From Ampelomyces quisqualis (Eukaryota > Ascomycota > Dothideomycetes > Pleosporales > Phaeosphaeriaceae): a stretch of DNA of 64,000 nucleotides. The translations under genes and the position numbers were made by a program. Position 1 is the first letter of the stretch. Each line of letters starts with the position of its first letter. The notes below the pieces were generated by a model. That model saw nothing but the letters and a program-made list of their open reading frames with translations. It ran no database searches and was not told the origin of the DNA. Below are positions 51,306 to 61,549 of the stretch, piece by piece. The DNA is taken from positions 372,001 through 436,000 of the forward strand of contig JAGTXZ010000021.1 of assembly GCA_018398575.1 (NCBI GenBank), written 5' to 3'.

Positions 51306-53981
51306 ATGGTATCCAATGACGCCATGGTTGAGCAAACTCCACAAGAGCAGTTCGAGCCTCCGGAAATCGCGCAAGAGCAGGCGAGCGCAGATCTTGAGAA
51401 AATCCACGAGGCTAGCAACCTTGACAATCATTTTCAGCCCGGCGATGCAGAACGCGGACATTCAATTGCGGCACAGCAGCAACCTACCGCAGATGGAGTC
51501 CAAGATTTCACCGCCCAGCCAACAACGTCTTCGACCATACCAGCTGTGACTCTCCAGGTACAGGAAGAGCCCGCAAAGAACCCACAGAGCATGGACACCA
51601 CCACTCACGAAGAGATCAAAGAGATCAATGGTCAGAATTCCATCTCCGGGCCAGCTGCACAAGCTTCGCCGCTTAAAGATGAAGCAGAGCCGACTCTCAA
51701 CGATCCTTCCTCATCCGCTGTGCACGACCGTGGTAAAAATGACCACACCGCACTAATCACAGCATCAAACGAACACAAGCGTGCTGCGGTCGACGACCAC
51801 CCTGCCACTGTTGCAGCCTCTGGCAGTCAACTTTCGGCCGCTACTCCAGAGTTATTCAGGGGCGATCCGTACATACTTTCTGACTCACTGACTGCTACAA
51901 GCCACGAGTCTCCAGCGTCTGATGTTGTCAAGGCAGAAGCGCAGCCGGACGTAGATGAGCATTTAACGGATGCCGAGCACGAAGATGCACAAGAGAAGGT
52001 TAAGGACCATAACAAGGAGCCGCCACCCGCACTTCCTGGTCATCGAGAGCGCACTCAGGACAGCTTCCTTGGTCGGCTTCCTCGCAACCATTCAGATGAG
52101 CTACACCAAGCTTCTCTTTTCGATAAAGAAGGTCTGGGATCGGTTGACGAAGAGGCATGGGAGGAGTGGAGTGGTTCAGTTGGCGAGGAAGACGATCGCG
52201 TCGAGATGAAGGCTGGGTTTGAAAAAGACCATGAGCAAGATGGAGAGGAAAACGAGGATGAGACTGAGGCTGATGACGAGGATGACCGAGTTCAGCTCAT
52301 GCAGTCGCAGCTCGAACGCCGCGTCGCTCAGGCTAAGGCGAAGAACCAACTTCGTGAAACCACACTGCGCTTTGAAGACGCTCGCCACACCACCATCGAT
52401 ACTCAATTCACGCCAATTACACACACCAAAAACGTTCGCGACTCGGAGATGCCCACCGTCATGCGGCAAATCCAACTGCAGCCACCCTTCGGATATGACC
52501 AGTTTGCTCCTGATCATCACAATACGATGCAAGGTGGGCAGTATGGTAGACCACCTCCATCTACCTATCCAACCACAGCATACCATACTCGTCCGAAGAT
52601 TGATGCCTTTCCATACGATCCTATGAACATGCGTTCGGCAGCTCAGATGATGCCATTAGCACCAGTGGCTTATCAGGATCAAGCTCCGCATGACCGGTCT
52701 GGGATGATCTTTGGACGTCCACACCGCGGGCCGGAGCCATATGGGCAAGACCCCTACTTTCAGGACTATACTCCGATTGAAAATTCCCTACCAGCGTACG
52801 GCTTGCCAGCTCAGCATGTTCGACCTTATGTGCCTGTGCCTGCAAAGCGAGAGATACCACTCATTCCTGGACCCATGCAACCACCCCCGAATCAGGGCAA
52901 GGCACAACCTGATCGGTTTGTTGTGAAGGAAGAAGTTACGGATGACGATGAGCCTTTGAAGTCTCGCGTGCAGCGCCATCCCTCTGCTATCAGCGAGCCA
53001 GTCCATGGTAGCACCTCTCCAGCGCACAAAGCTGCAGAAAAGAACGACCCATCGGGCCAAAATGAAGACGCGAAATTGGTTTCGTCTCAGCCGAAAATGG
53101 GCTTCCAACCTCTCAAGACCAAGAAAGCAGCACCCAAGCAGACTCCCAAGACCCAGCCAGCTCACCCCACACCAGAGGAACCTGCTCAACCCATCCAGCC
53201 CCAACCTGACGATGCCTCAACCTCCAGCATCGAAAGCATCGACTGGGCGCTTCCCAAATACGACGCGCAATTCGAACTCCCGAAATCCAAAGATGACCCC
53301 ACTGTCGCCAAAATCTCTCTCCCCGGCCTCTATCGCGAAGAGCTCCTACTCTCCCCCGACCATCCGGAGCAAGAAACTAACTTGCTCCTGAACATCTTCA
53401 TGCCCGGTCAACAAGCCCTCGCAGTCCCCGATCCCCACCCGGCCGTCGCGATCCTGAACTTCCACACCCTTGCGGTGATGTGCATCGAGGCGTTCGTGCA
53501 GTTCGAGATTGGCGACGAGATGGGTACCGGTAGAGGCCATTGGCACGACGATTATGATCGCAGCGAGACAGATTATCGACGTGTACGCGACGCCAAGGAC
53601 GCTGACCCCGATGAGATTTTCTTCGCGGTGATTGATCGGTGGCGCGCGGGCGTCGAGTCGAACAAGCAGCCTAGCAAGATGATTCGCGGTGTGCAGGAGT
53701 TTTGTGACACGGTGCTCGATGTGGTTTTCTATATCAAGGAGAATGGGCTGTGGAGGAAGGAGGAGAAGAAGAAGAAGGGCGCAAAGAAGGCTGATGAGGA
53801 TGGAGATGGAGATGGTACCAAAGAGAAGAAGGGAACTAAGAGGGCAGGCGGGAAGATCAATGAGCCAAAGGTCACGAAGAAGGCAAAGGTGGAGAAGAAG
53901 CCCGTGGCGACGAAGGAGAAGGCGAAGAGGACGAAGAAGAAGAGTGAGCCGGCTTTGACGGTCTTTAGGGCACCGAAGTAA
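51306..53981 (+). CDS. Disordered protein with a folded C-terminal block and lysine-rich tail
   Basis: 891 aa, single exon, no family recognised. Residues 1-600 are polar and low complexity (Gln, Glu, Pro, Ser), with an acidic stretch (GEENEDETEADDEDDRVQL) leading to a helix that may form a coiled coil (QSQLERRVAQAKAKNQLRE). After a Pro/Gln linker, about residues 640-810 look folded: IDWALPKYDAQFELPKSKDD, SLPGLYREELLLSPDHPE, ILNFHTLAVMCIEAFVQFEI, and VQEFCDTVLDVVFYIKENGL. The tail (about 810-891) is almost all Lys/Glu/Gly like histone H1 and ends VFRAPK. A nuclear, DNA- or chromatin-associated role is suggested by that tail, without direct evidence. Confidence 0.72.
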   Translation: MVSNDAMVEQTPQEQFEPPEIAQEQASADLEKIHEASNLDNHFQPGDAERGHSIAAQQQPTADGVQDFTAQPTTSSTIPAVTLQVQEEPAKNPQSMDTTTHEEIKEINGQNSISGPAAQASPLKDEAEPTLNDPSSSAVHDRGKNDHTALITASNEHKRAAVDDHPATVAASGSQLSAATPELFRGDPYILSDSLTATSHESPASDVVKAEAQPDVDEHLTDAEHEDAQEKVKDHNKEPPPALPGHRERTQDSFLGRLPRNHSDELHQASLFDKEGLGSVDEEAWEEWSGSVGEEDDRVEMKAGFEKDHEQDGEENEDETEADDEDDRVQLMQSQLERRVAQAKAKNQLRETTLRFEDARHTTIDTQFTPITHTKNVRDSEMPTVMRQIQLQPPFGYDQFAPDHHNTMQGGQYGRPPPSTYPTTAYHTRPKIDAFPYDPMNMRSAAQMMPLAPVAYQDQAPHDRSGMIFGRPHRGPEPYGQDPYFQDYTPIENSLPAYGLPAQHVRPYVPVPAKREIPLIPGPMQPPPNQGKAQPDRFVVKEEVTDDDEPLKSRVQRHPSAISEPVHGSTSPAHKAAEKNDPSGQNEDAKLVSSQPKMGFQPLKTKKAAPKQTPKTQPAHPTPEEPAQPIQPQPDDASTSSIESIDWALPKYDAQFELPKSKDDPTVAKISLPGLYREELLLSPDHPEQETNLLLNIFMPGQQALAVPDPHPAVAILNFHTLAVMCIEAFVQFEIGDEMGTGRGHWHDDYDRSETDYRRVRDAKDADPDEIFFAVIDRWRAGVESNKQPSKMIRGVQEFCDTVLDVVFYIKENGLWRKEEKKKKGAKKADEDGDGDGTKEKKGTKRAGGKINEPKVTKKAKVEKKPVATKEKAKRTKKKSEPALTVFRAPK

Positions 53982-54577
53982 GTGCATCAGGGGTACGGTG
54001 GGCTAGATTGGATTGGATTTCGCGACAAAACGGGTGGAGGAGTGAGTGGCCTCAGGTCACGGCGGCTTCTGAAGCATACTCGATGATTGTGCAAGCTTCG
54101 TGATACATGACAACAATAACTTTTTTGGGAATTGTTTGGCAATTTCAGTTGTCCCATGTAATGCTTATTGCCATAGCGCCGCTGACCTATGCGTGAGCAG
54201 GTTGTACGCATACGCACAAGATGCTTGGCTGCCGTGCGAATGACCGTGGTGTGTGATTGCGAAATCCTGTTGTATCTAGACCCAAACATTCACAATGTCG
54301 CACGGTCTGTGCGCAGCCATCAACCAAAGACCACCGGGCTCCAAGGTTCAAAATGAGCTTGGCTTACTTAATCAAAGAACATTTCTTAACATGTAAACGG
54401 ACATCACTCGCAGCGTGAAGTTGTAAAATTGCACTCCCGCTGCGATAGGTACCATGGTACACCGCTGCGCTTGCCTCTAGCGTCTCACAACGCAGCCTAT
54501 GTCTTACTCGTACGCCCCCTTGTTCTCCTAAAGGAATAAACCTTTTACTGCATCCGATTTCGGGCAGAACCGCTCAG
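53982..54577. other. Intergenic, nothing recognised
   Basis: About 600 bp, no supported ORF. Contains a GGTACCATGGTACC palindrome near 54448-54461 of unknown meaning. Confidence 0.5.
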
Positions 54578-55477
54578 ATGCAAGCTCTGGCGCGCCTAGC
54601 ATTCCAGGTCGACAAACGCCTGGGCACCGAGACATTTGCTTCACTATACAGAAAGCACACCTTCTGTCCAGACACCCTAAGTGCGCAGAAACAGTCCAAA
54701 TTCCTCAATTTCCCGCCAGAAATCCGCCTCCTCATCTACAAATTCGTATTCTCTCATCCACCATGCTCCTCAAACCGCTTGCACCGCCGCACAAACCCGC
54801 TATCCCTACTGTCCACATGCCGACAAATCCACGGCGAAGCCATGACCACCGCACTCAACAACACGCACTTCCGCCTCCAACACCCCCACACCCTAACCTT
54901 CCAGTCCACCCTCCAAAGTCTCGGCCCCCTGAAGAACCAGCTACGACACGTGCACGTCAACATCCCAATCCAGTACCTCAACGCATACACCACCGCCAAC
55001 CCATTCATCCTCACACAACTCCCGCTCGAAGACTTGGTCATCGAACTCGGCGCCATCGAGGCGCGCACGTGGCTCGATGAAAATACTGCGTATCACCAGT
55101 TTGTTTCTGCAATGCTTTACCGCGCTGCGCCGGGATCGTCGTCGTCGTCGTGTCCCGTCGCACTGCATGAGTCGCTGTTTCAGCGCGCGAAGCGCAGAGT
55201 CGCTATTATGTTGTTGGCGGACTGGGCGAGCGCGGAGCAATTGTATGCTCTTGTTGGAGCGATGGTGTGTAAGGAGGTTGTTGTGCAGGCGGACAGGGAT
55301 GAGAAGGATGTGCTTTGGTCGGCGCTGAGGCATTTTAGGTTGGTGGAGGATTGCATGACGTTGTTGGAAAAGGAGGAGGGCGAGGGCGAGATGATGTATA
55401 TTATATGTGGGGATGAGGGGGAGAAAAGTTTTGTTGAGATGGGGGTGTGGCCGCCGAGGGGGTGGGAGGGGGGTTGA
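54578..55477 (+). CDS. 2EXR-type (F-box-like) fungal protein, second copy type
   Basis: 299 aa, single exon. The signature FLNFPPEIRLLIYKFVFSHP, about residues 48-67, and LLSTCRQIHGEAMTTALNNT match 2EXR/F-box-like proteins more closely than the gene at 44153. QLRHVHVNIPIQYLNAY follows. A short (TCG)n run encodes SSSSS near residue 190. The C-terminus is Glu/Gly-rich. Function unknown. It is not a recent duplicate of the other 2EXR gene; the two share little outside the motif. Confidence 0.72.
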   Translation: MQALARLAFQVDKRLGTETFASLYRKHTFCPDTLSAQKQSKFLNFPPEIRLLIYKFVFSHPPCSSNRLHRRTNPLSLLSTCRQIHGEAMTTALNNTHFRLQHPHTLTFQSTLQSLGPLKNQLRHVHVNIPIQYLNAYTTANPFILTQLPLEDLVIELGAIEARTWLDENTAYHQFVSAMLYRAAPGSSSSSCPVALHESLFQRAKRRVAIMLLADWASAEQLYALVGAMVCKEVVVQADRDEKDVLWSALRHFRLVEDCMTLLEKEEGEGEMMYIICGDEGEKSFVEMGVWPPRGWEGG

Positions 55478-56321
55478 TGGTGTGCAAGGTTATGGGGTTG
55501 TGTGTGGGGGGGACTTGGAGCGTTGTTGAAATTTGTTTGTTGTGGGGAAGTATTCGGTAGGTTCATGTCGAAATTTCCATTCAAATGGCCTGGGTATAAT
55601 GCAAACAAGTAACATGTCGTATCACACCACACGTCCATCCATTCGCAACACCATATATCCCTCATAAACACCACACTAAACCACCCCAATATCCCCCCCT
55701 ACCGCACTCGCCGCACCAGTGGTCGAAAACTTCGCATGCGGCCTCTCTCCAACATTTTCGCTCTACCAGGCCAAACCGTACTACCCTCAGCACTATCCTG
55801 CTCGTTTTCCATACACACTATTTCAATCCGCACATCCTGCTTCCATCCATTAATACATCTCCCCAGCCGACTCGGGCGACTCAGAAAGAAAGAAACACCA
55901 TCCATGACAGGAAAGCGCACTGCGTAATCACACACCACGCGCTCTGTAGCAATCAGGGAGTGTGTACTAGATGCACTGATGCCTCTGCACTCAAGCGCCA
56001 AGTAAAATCTCACATTCAAGTTTCCTGCGACTACGTCGTTGAAACAGGTCTCGTGTTCAACAAGAGTTGCGAGAGGGGTGGAAGAGATGAGTCTCACGCC
56101 GATTGGAAAGTTGCGGCCTGAGCGAATCCCCCGCGCATTGTCCAGGCAAGGAGTTATTCGGGCCCTGGTACGTCTCTGTGCGCAATGGCTGTGGTGAAGG
56201 TATTGCGGAAATTCGTGCGTTGTGCTTCGATGCATGTTCATCTGGGCAGGACGTTGCACGTTGCTATTATCCTCTAGATTACACTGCACAAATGTCTTTC
56301 GTCTGTTGGTACTTGATGCTA
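55478..56321. other. Spacer with an open minus-strand frame
   Basis: About 840 bp. A minus-strand frame stays open from 56355 to 55699 but starts without ATG and resembles nothing known. It could be a second exon of the doubtful secreted gene next door. Confidence 0.35.
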
Positions 56322-56606
56322 TCAGTCGATGGTTGAATCGTGGGATGGCGCGCACTGATGAGTGTCATGTTGGAGTTTCTGGTGCACAGCAACAATGTTT
56401 GCTGGTAGTTTGGAGTCGTTTACGAGGTGGAAGGCACCACTGTTGGGATTTTGGCCTGCGATGAAGTATGGCTGGATGGGGTGGGTGGAGGTGGATTCGT
56501 GCTGCACGGCATCGTTGATGTCTGAGCACGTTGCAGAGGTGTTGTGTGCATCTGCACTCGAAATGAGAAGATGAACTAGGAGGATCAAGGTCTTCGTGGT
56601 CTGCAT
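56322..56606 (-). CDS. Doubtful small secreted protein
   Basis: 94-codon ORF starting MQTTKTLILLVHLLISSADA, a convincing signal peptide, then a mature part with two Cys and NPNSGAFHLVNDSKLPANIV. The stop at 56322 may be real or may lie in an intron leading to the open frame downstream (55699 onward); I found no splice pair that joins them cleanly. Could be a chance hydrophobic start. Confidence 0.35.
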   Translation of the reverse strand: MQTTKTLILLVHLLISSADAHNTSATCSDINDAVQHESTSTHPIQPYFIAGQNPNSGAFHLVNDSKLPANIVAVHQKLQHDTHQCAPSHDSTID

Positions 56607-57416
56607 TTGGCCATGTTGTTGAGATTTGGCTTCCTATCGATTTTCGATAGTCACCAAGTTCCGCGACTGTCAAGTGGTGGGAGAGTATGGGTGGAGAAGG
56701 CATGCATATGTGGTCGCGAGCATTTGCATGCACAAAACCCCGTGAGAACCGGGGCGCGCCATTGTGATGAGCTTCCACTGATAATGCACAGTTGAGGCGG
56801 CGTGCGAGGCATAACTCACATTGTCTGTACGAAAGCGTTTGCTAAGCCGGAGATCAGAACGTTCGTCAGTCATCAAGAAAAGGCATGGTCTGTCACCGTG
56901 CGATCGTGAAAGCACTTTAACACAACTTGTACATCAGATCATGATGCTCAACCGACCGCCCTACGGTCACTACTAAGGCGCAATATCTATAGTTGTGCTT
57001 AGTCGCAGTATTAGGTTTTCTAGCTTATAGTTTGTTACCTTTCTTATGTTCAGGCCTTTCTAAATATTTGCGCTGATGCTATTGTCCTTAGCGCCTACAA
57101 AAACAGTCGTGTAGTAGCAGTACACAGCAACATTATTTACCCACTTTTTAGTTGCCTCGCGCAATAAGTTACCATCCTCTTCGCGCTCTAGATATTGCTA
57201 TCAACACTTGTCAAGTAGCGTCTAGGATGTTCTTCTTGATAGACCTAGCAATTTGAGCATAAAGATGCGCAGAACGTAATACATAGCGAGGACGAATACG
57301 ATTTCGTTGAATACGAAACGAAGGATAGTGATGTCGAGTACGAGGACTCTAAATTCGGGTAGGATACTCCAGCTCTTCGCGCTGAGTCTTCGCATAGCCC
57401 GTCATGTTCATATTGC
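56607..57416. other. AT-rich spacer, nothing recognised
   Basis: About 810 bp. Between 57255 and 57360 a plus-strand frame encodes an acidic peptide (SEDEYDFVEYETKDSDVEYE) ending at a stop, which could be a relic, but no family is identifiable. Confidence 0.45.
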
Positions 57417-58874
57417 CTATTCCTCGCTTGAGTATCGGCCCAACCCTTCAGGCTCTTGAGGCCCACATAGACCCGTCCACAGCGTGCCCACTTTCTCAAC
57501 AACACGGTCTTTGAAATCGCCTGCCCCCCACTCCATTACTCGGCCGACATATTCGACAAGCTTCTCCGCATGACCAGGCAGCGTAGTGCGCCAAGACTCG
57601 AGACAAAACATATGATATTCATTCTCCAGTCGGTAATGCACCCACAGTTCATGGGTGGGCCCTTCAGTCGCAAGCGAAAATACAACAGCGGAGTTGGAAT
57701 ATTCGGCATTTGTATCTGGGCCAAGGATAAGCGCGTCCAGAGCGCTGAGGATGTTGAGGGCTGATGCCGCGGCTACTGCAGCTTGATTCTGCGCGTGTAT
57801 GAGATTGCCGCCCGTATTCAAGCCCTTGGCTTCAACGATTAGGAAGGGGAACCGGAGACCAAGCGGAACTTGGTGCGGATCGCTGATAAAAGGTTGCGGG
57901 TTGTTTGGATTGGTCTGCAGATGCAGGAGGAGGTCCTGTGAGAGGTTCAGGGCTTTTCTAATGCAGTCCGATGCAAGGCCAACAGTGATATCAGGTTTGG
58001 GTGTAGACAGGTGTAAGGTCTCATCTGTTGAATAATCGCTAGTCGTTGTAGATAAGGCGCTGCTAGTAGAGGGGTGGTGGTCTGGGGAGGACGTAGCAGT
58101 TGGTGAGGGAATTGCGCCGAAAACGCCTGAGGACGGCAGTGGAAGGACAAGGGGGTAGGGTGGCATTGCAGCCAGAGTAGGCAACTGCAGAACGGTGGGC
58201 TTTAGATATTTGTTCCATGCTTTACCAAGTTAGGCGCTGATGGAAATGGGAGCAACAGACTCACGCTTCTCAGACGCGCTTACTTTCAGCACGGGCGCCC
58301 AGCGCTTGCTGAGGGGACTTATCAAGGTCGAGTAGATAGAGCTTCGCCATTCACCCTCACCGGAGCAATCGCTTGCAAGCGACCGACATTGGGCCCTATA
58401 CGAGTCGGCAAGGGTGGCTGCGAGTGCGTCCCGTGCGGCATCTTCCTCATCCTTCTGCCCGCTTGTATTCCTCGTTGTACCTATGCCCAATATGCGTTGG
58501 ACGCTTGCGGCGATATGTGCAGGCAGTTCAGGGTCGCGCTCAACGAAGACAAGAGCTAGCTTCATGGTCCCATTGCGGTATTCAGGAGTAGCAGAATGCG
58601 GAGGCTTCTTGGCGGGGCTCGGTGTTCGCAATCGCGCTTTTGCTCGTCGCGACGCCTGAGTCTGCAATCGCGGGTGCGGCTGGTTCAGATCCATTCTCGC
58701 GTTGCGGATGCATGAGCTGATCCAGAGCTTAATTGACGTAGCGTTTTCGGATTGCGACGCCTGGACGTTTGAGAGGGCCCCGCGCGAGAGGGGAAGGCGT
58801 CGAGGAAGTTTGGCAGGTGGTGCTGCGGAATCGGGCGTGGGCTCTGGGTCGCGGTCAGAGCGAGCGCGCTTCAT
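57417..58874 (-). CDS. DUF7924-like fungal protein with PD-(D/E)xK-like residues
   Basis: Exons 58874-58265 and 58219-57417 joined by a 45-bp intron encode 470 aa. The N-terminal 110 residues are basic and disordered (MKRARSDRDPEPTPDS, LRTPSPAKKPPH), with likely nuclear signals. The core has ILGIG, then KPDITVGLASDCI, and about 50 residues later FPFLIVEAKG followed by a helix HAQNQAAVAAASALNIL. PD...EAK with this spacing is the active-site pattern of PD-(D/E)xK nuclease folds. Proteins of this shape are numerous in Dothideomycetes and described only as DUF7924-type or hypothetical. The family call is from memory of layout and is moderate; nuclease activity is inference. Confidence 0.7.
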
Positions 58875-59201
58875 GGCGTCGAGTATGTCTCGAGTACCGA
58901 GTACTGAGTACCGAGTACCAAGTGTCTAGTTGGAGGTCAAAGGCAGGCCAACCGGTAGAGGCTAGCCTGAATCCAAGGCCGCTGCCTGCACGACCCCTAC
59001 ATCTTGGTATCCTACAAGCCCACTCGACGCCGCAGATATAGTACCTTTGGAACATGTGAATGGATCGCCTCTTCCCACAATACTGCAAAATCTTCCGCTA
59101 TTAAATTACAAGAGCTGGGAGATTGTGTCGTAACTGTATCGAAATCATTTCTAATACAGCCTAGTGTCTCATTCGCAGTTCAAACATTGCCTTGCAGTTG
59201 A
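58875..59201. other. Spacer with a short GAGTACC minisatellite
   Basis: Four near-perfect GAGTACC/GAGTACT units at about 58892-58919 lie directly upstream of the DUF7924-like start. No gene seen otherwise. Confidence 0.6.
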
Positions 59202-59760
59202 GAATCGTACATACTCGAAAGACAGTCCTTCACAGGGGCCTACTGGTCGGCGATGCAAGCTCCTGTCATACCGAGATGCGTCTTCAAGCCAGAATCCGCT
59301 CTGGAAGTTTCTTCTATGGTGCTATTGTAGCGTCTCACCTAGTGCCCTTTTGCTGTGAAGGTTGGCGGCCATGCCGCCTTCATTGGAGCATCAAGCATTG
59401 ATGATGGTATCACGGTGTTGATGGAGAACTTCAAGAAAGTTGCCGTCTCAAGCGACAAGACTACAGCATATATTGGGCCTGGCAACCGCTGGTTCAATGT
59501 ATAGACCGCCCTTGAGAAGTCCAATATCGGCGTCGTGGGCGGACACGTACGTTGTCCTGACGTTCTCAATTACAAGGTGCTAACTACTCACAGATGGCAC
59601 CAGTCTGTATTCCCGGTCTAGTCCTAGGGGGAGGTATCACCGGAATGTGGAGCGGTTGAGGGCGATTAGTAGGAAGTATGATCCCCAGCAGGTGTTTCAG
59701 AGGCTGCATCCGGGGCATTTCAAGTTGAGTGGGAGGGCGCCGGATGCGAACATGCCGTGA
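59202..59760 (+). pseudogene. FAD-linked (BBE-type) oxidoreductase, internally deleted
   Basis: Reads SFTGAYWSAMQAPVIPRCVF, then CPFAVKVGGHAAFIGASSID, VAVSSDKTTAYIGPGNRW and SNIGVVGGH, the FAD-binding start of berberine-bridge-type oxidases. A normal 47-bp intron (59547-59593) follows, then APVCIPGLVLGGGIT. There it jumps, in another frame, to NVERLRAISRKYDPQQVFQR and LHPGHFKLSG, which is the extreme C-terminus, ending at 59758-59760. The middle of the enzyme (roughly 250 codons in the family) is gone. In-frame TAGs stand at 59328, 59340 (CAG to TAG in RLTQCPF) and 59502. Clearly dead. Confidence 0.85.
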
Positions 59761-60013
59761 GTAGATTTCAATGAGAAGGTGTAATGTATATACGAGATTT
59801 GAATTGGTGTAAAAGTTATACATAATGTTTTGAGTGTAACCCTTTTTGGGGCAATTGATCCATCACATCATGCTTCACTCCTCCTTTTAACTCGTGATGC
59901 TCAGAGCAGTCGTTCGTCCACCGTAGTGCCTTCTTTCGTGGGAGTGGCTTTTGTGCTCCAATTCTTCATAAACATAATATTCGTCCCACTTGCATTGACT
60001 CGTTTGCATCATT

Positions 60014-61191
60014 TCACCTCAGCAGGTCCTTGATATTCTCCTTAATACTGCTCATACTGCTCCTCCTCGAGCCTCTCCGCGAACTGCTAGAGCTTCCCTT
60101 CCTGAGCATTCCGGAGCCAGAGTCTCTCCTTTCGCCGTGGCCCTCGGTGTCAAGAACGACTAGCAGCACGGTACAATTATCCGCGTTCTTCATCTTGCCC
60201 GAACGCGCGGTCAGGGTTTCTGCAATCTCTTTCAATTCTTTGCCTTCAGTCCACATGTCCACAGCGTCACGTGCGTCTTCGCATGCCTCTTCAGCATCGC
60301 CGACGCCATCCGACGCAAGCATGATAAGTGACTGTCCAGATAGCTCTCGCGTGCTGAAGTGCGCTTTGTTTGACACGAGATCGTGGGTTACCGTTGCGCC
60401 AGGTGCGACGCCTGTCTCGACGCCATCGAGATCCGAGAGATCGTGTCCAGCGAGACGGTTCACGCGGGGCTTCTTGTACTCCATGTCGCCAAGGGCACGA
60501 GCCATGCTGACTGCGCCTACACGTGCTGTACCGGTAGTGAAGTTGATTTCGCCGCCAGCTTCTTCAATTCGTTGTTGTTCTTCTGGTGCGTCGGGCGCAT
60601 GCTCTTTGCTGAGAACATTGAGGTCCCAATCATCTCTGCTCTTTCTGCCATCGAGGCTGCCGCGGTGATCCGAGTGGTTTCCAAAGATGATGTGCGAGTC
60701 GCCGAGGTCGGCTTCCACGAGGAGATTTTGCTTCGTGTCGATTAGAACAAGGGCAACTGTTGCGCCGCCATCGAGGTCCTCGCGGCCAATGTCTCGGTCC
60801 ACGGCCTTGAGGGAGCGTTGGATAGCCTGCTTATAAGATTCTGCGCATGGCCTCTTTTCTGTTGATGAGAAGTGATCCTCCAGGTGTTTGATGAGGTTTT
60901 CGTGGATATGTTGAACTGCTTCGGTTCCGCCACTGAGCGTAAGTTAGCCGCGTGTCGCAGCGCGTGGCGTAAATCTGATCTAAGACATACTGTCCGTCGA
61001 AGATAGCGAATAGCGCGAGTTCTTTGCGTGATTTGAGGCTACGTGGCTCAAAGCAGATGTATCTGTCTTGTTGCTCGCCGCGGTCACCCAGGGTCTGTGG
61101 AGTTGTTAGCGCAGGGGTAGGTACGGCAAGGCCCAGGGAAACGCGGGGAACGGACCATTGAAACGCCCACTTCGACAATGTTGACCCCCAT
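60014..61191 (-). CDS. PP2C-type protein phosphatase
   Basis: Metal-dependent Ser/Thr phosphatase. Exons 61191-61156, 61094-60991 and 60932-60014 give 352 aa. MGVNIVEVGVSM then, after the first intron, TLGDRGEQQDRYICFEP, LALFAIFDGHGGTEAVQHIH (the metal-binding DGHGG), DLDGGATVALVLIDTKQ, ADLGDSHIIFG, ARVGAVSMARALGDMEYK, LIMLASDGVGD and KMKNADNCTVLLVVLD supply the PP2C motifs in order. The C-terminus is Ser/Arg-rich. The first intron has a GTCCGT donor. The N-terminus lacks the usual RxxMED motif (here GDRGEQQDR), as in a divergent fungal subgroup. Confidence 0.88.
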
Positions 61192-61549
61192 TATGTTTTT
61201 GTGGAATGTGGTAAAGCTGATGCTTTTGCAAACAACACGCGAGCAGAATTGTTTTTCAATTTTTGGCATTTCGACCGTCGTCATGCATGTGCCAAGCCGC
61301 CGAGATATGACGACGTCATTCAAGAATGTAACAACTGGTGACAAGTCAAACAGGAACAGGAATAAGGAGCTGCGTCCTGGCAAATGGAAAAGGGCTAGAC
61401 CTCAGCGGGTGTCTAAAAAGTTAGCATGATTATAGAATACATGATTCTGTCGATTGCCGTACAGTGTTGTTGTTCTCAACTTCTCAGCAAACAGCTTCTT
61501 GGACAACGGAACCTGGGGTGGATCGGAGTGTAACACTAATACCCCGCCA

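Noticed and set aside
57255..57360. Acidic peptide frame as a transposase C-terminal relic
   Set aside because: Composition alone is not enough; no other transposase motif nearby.
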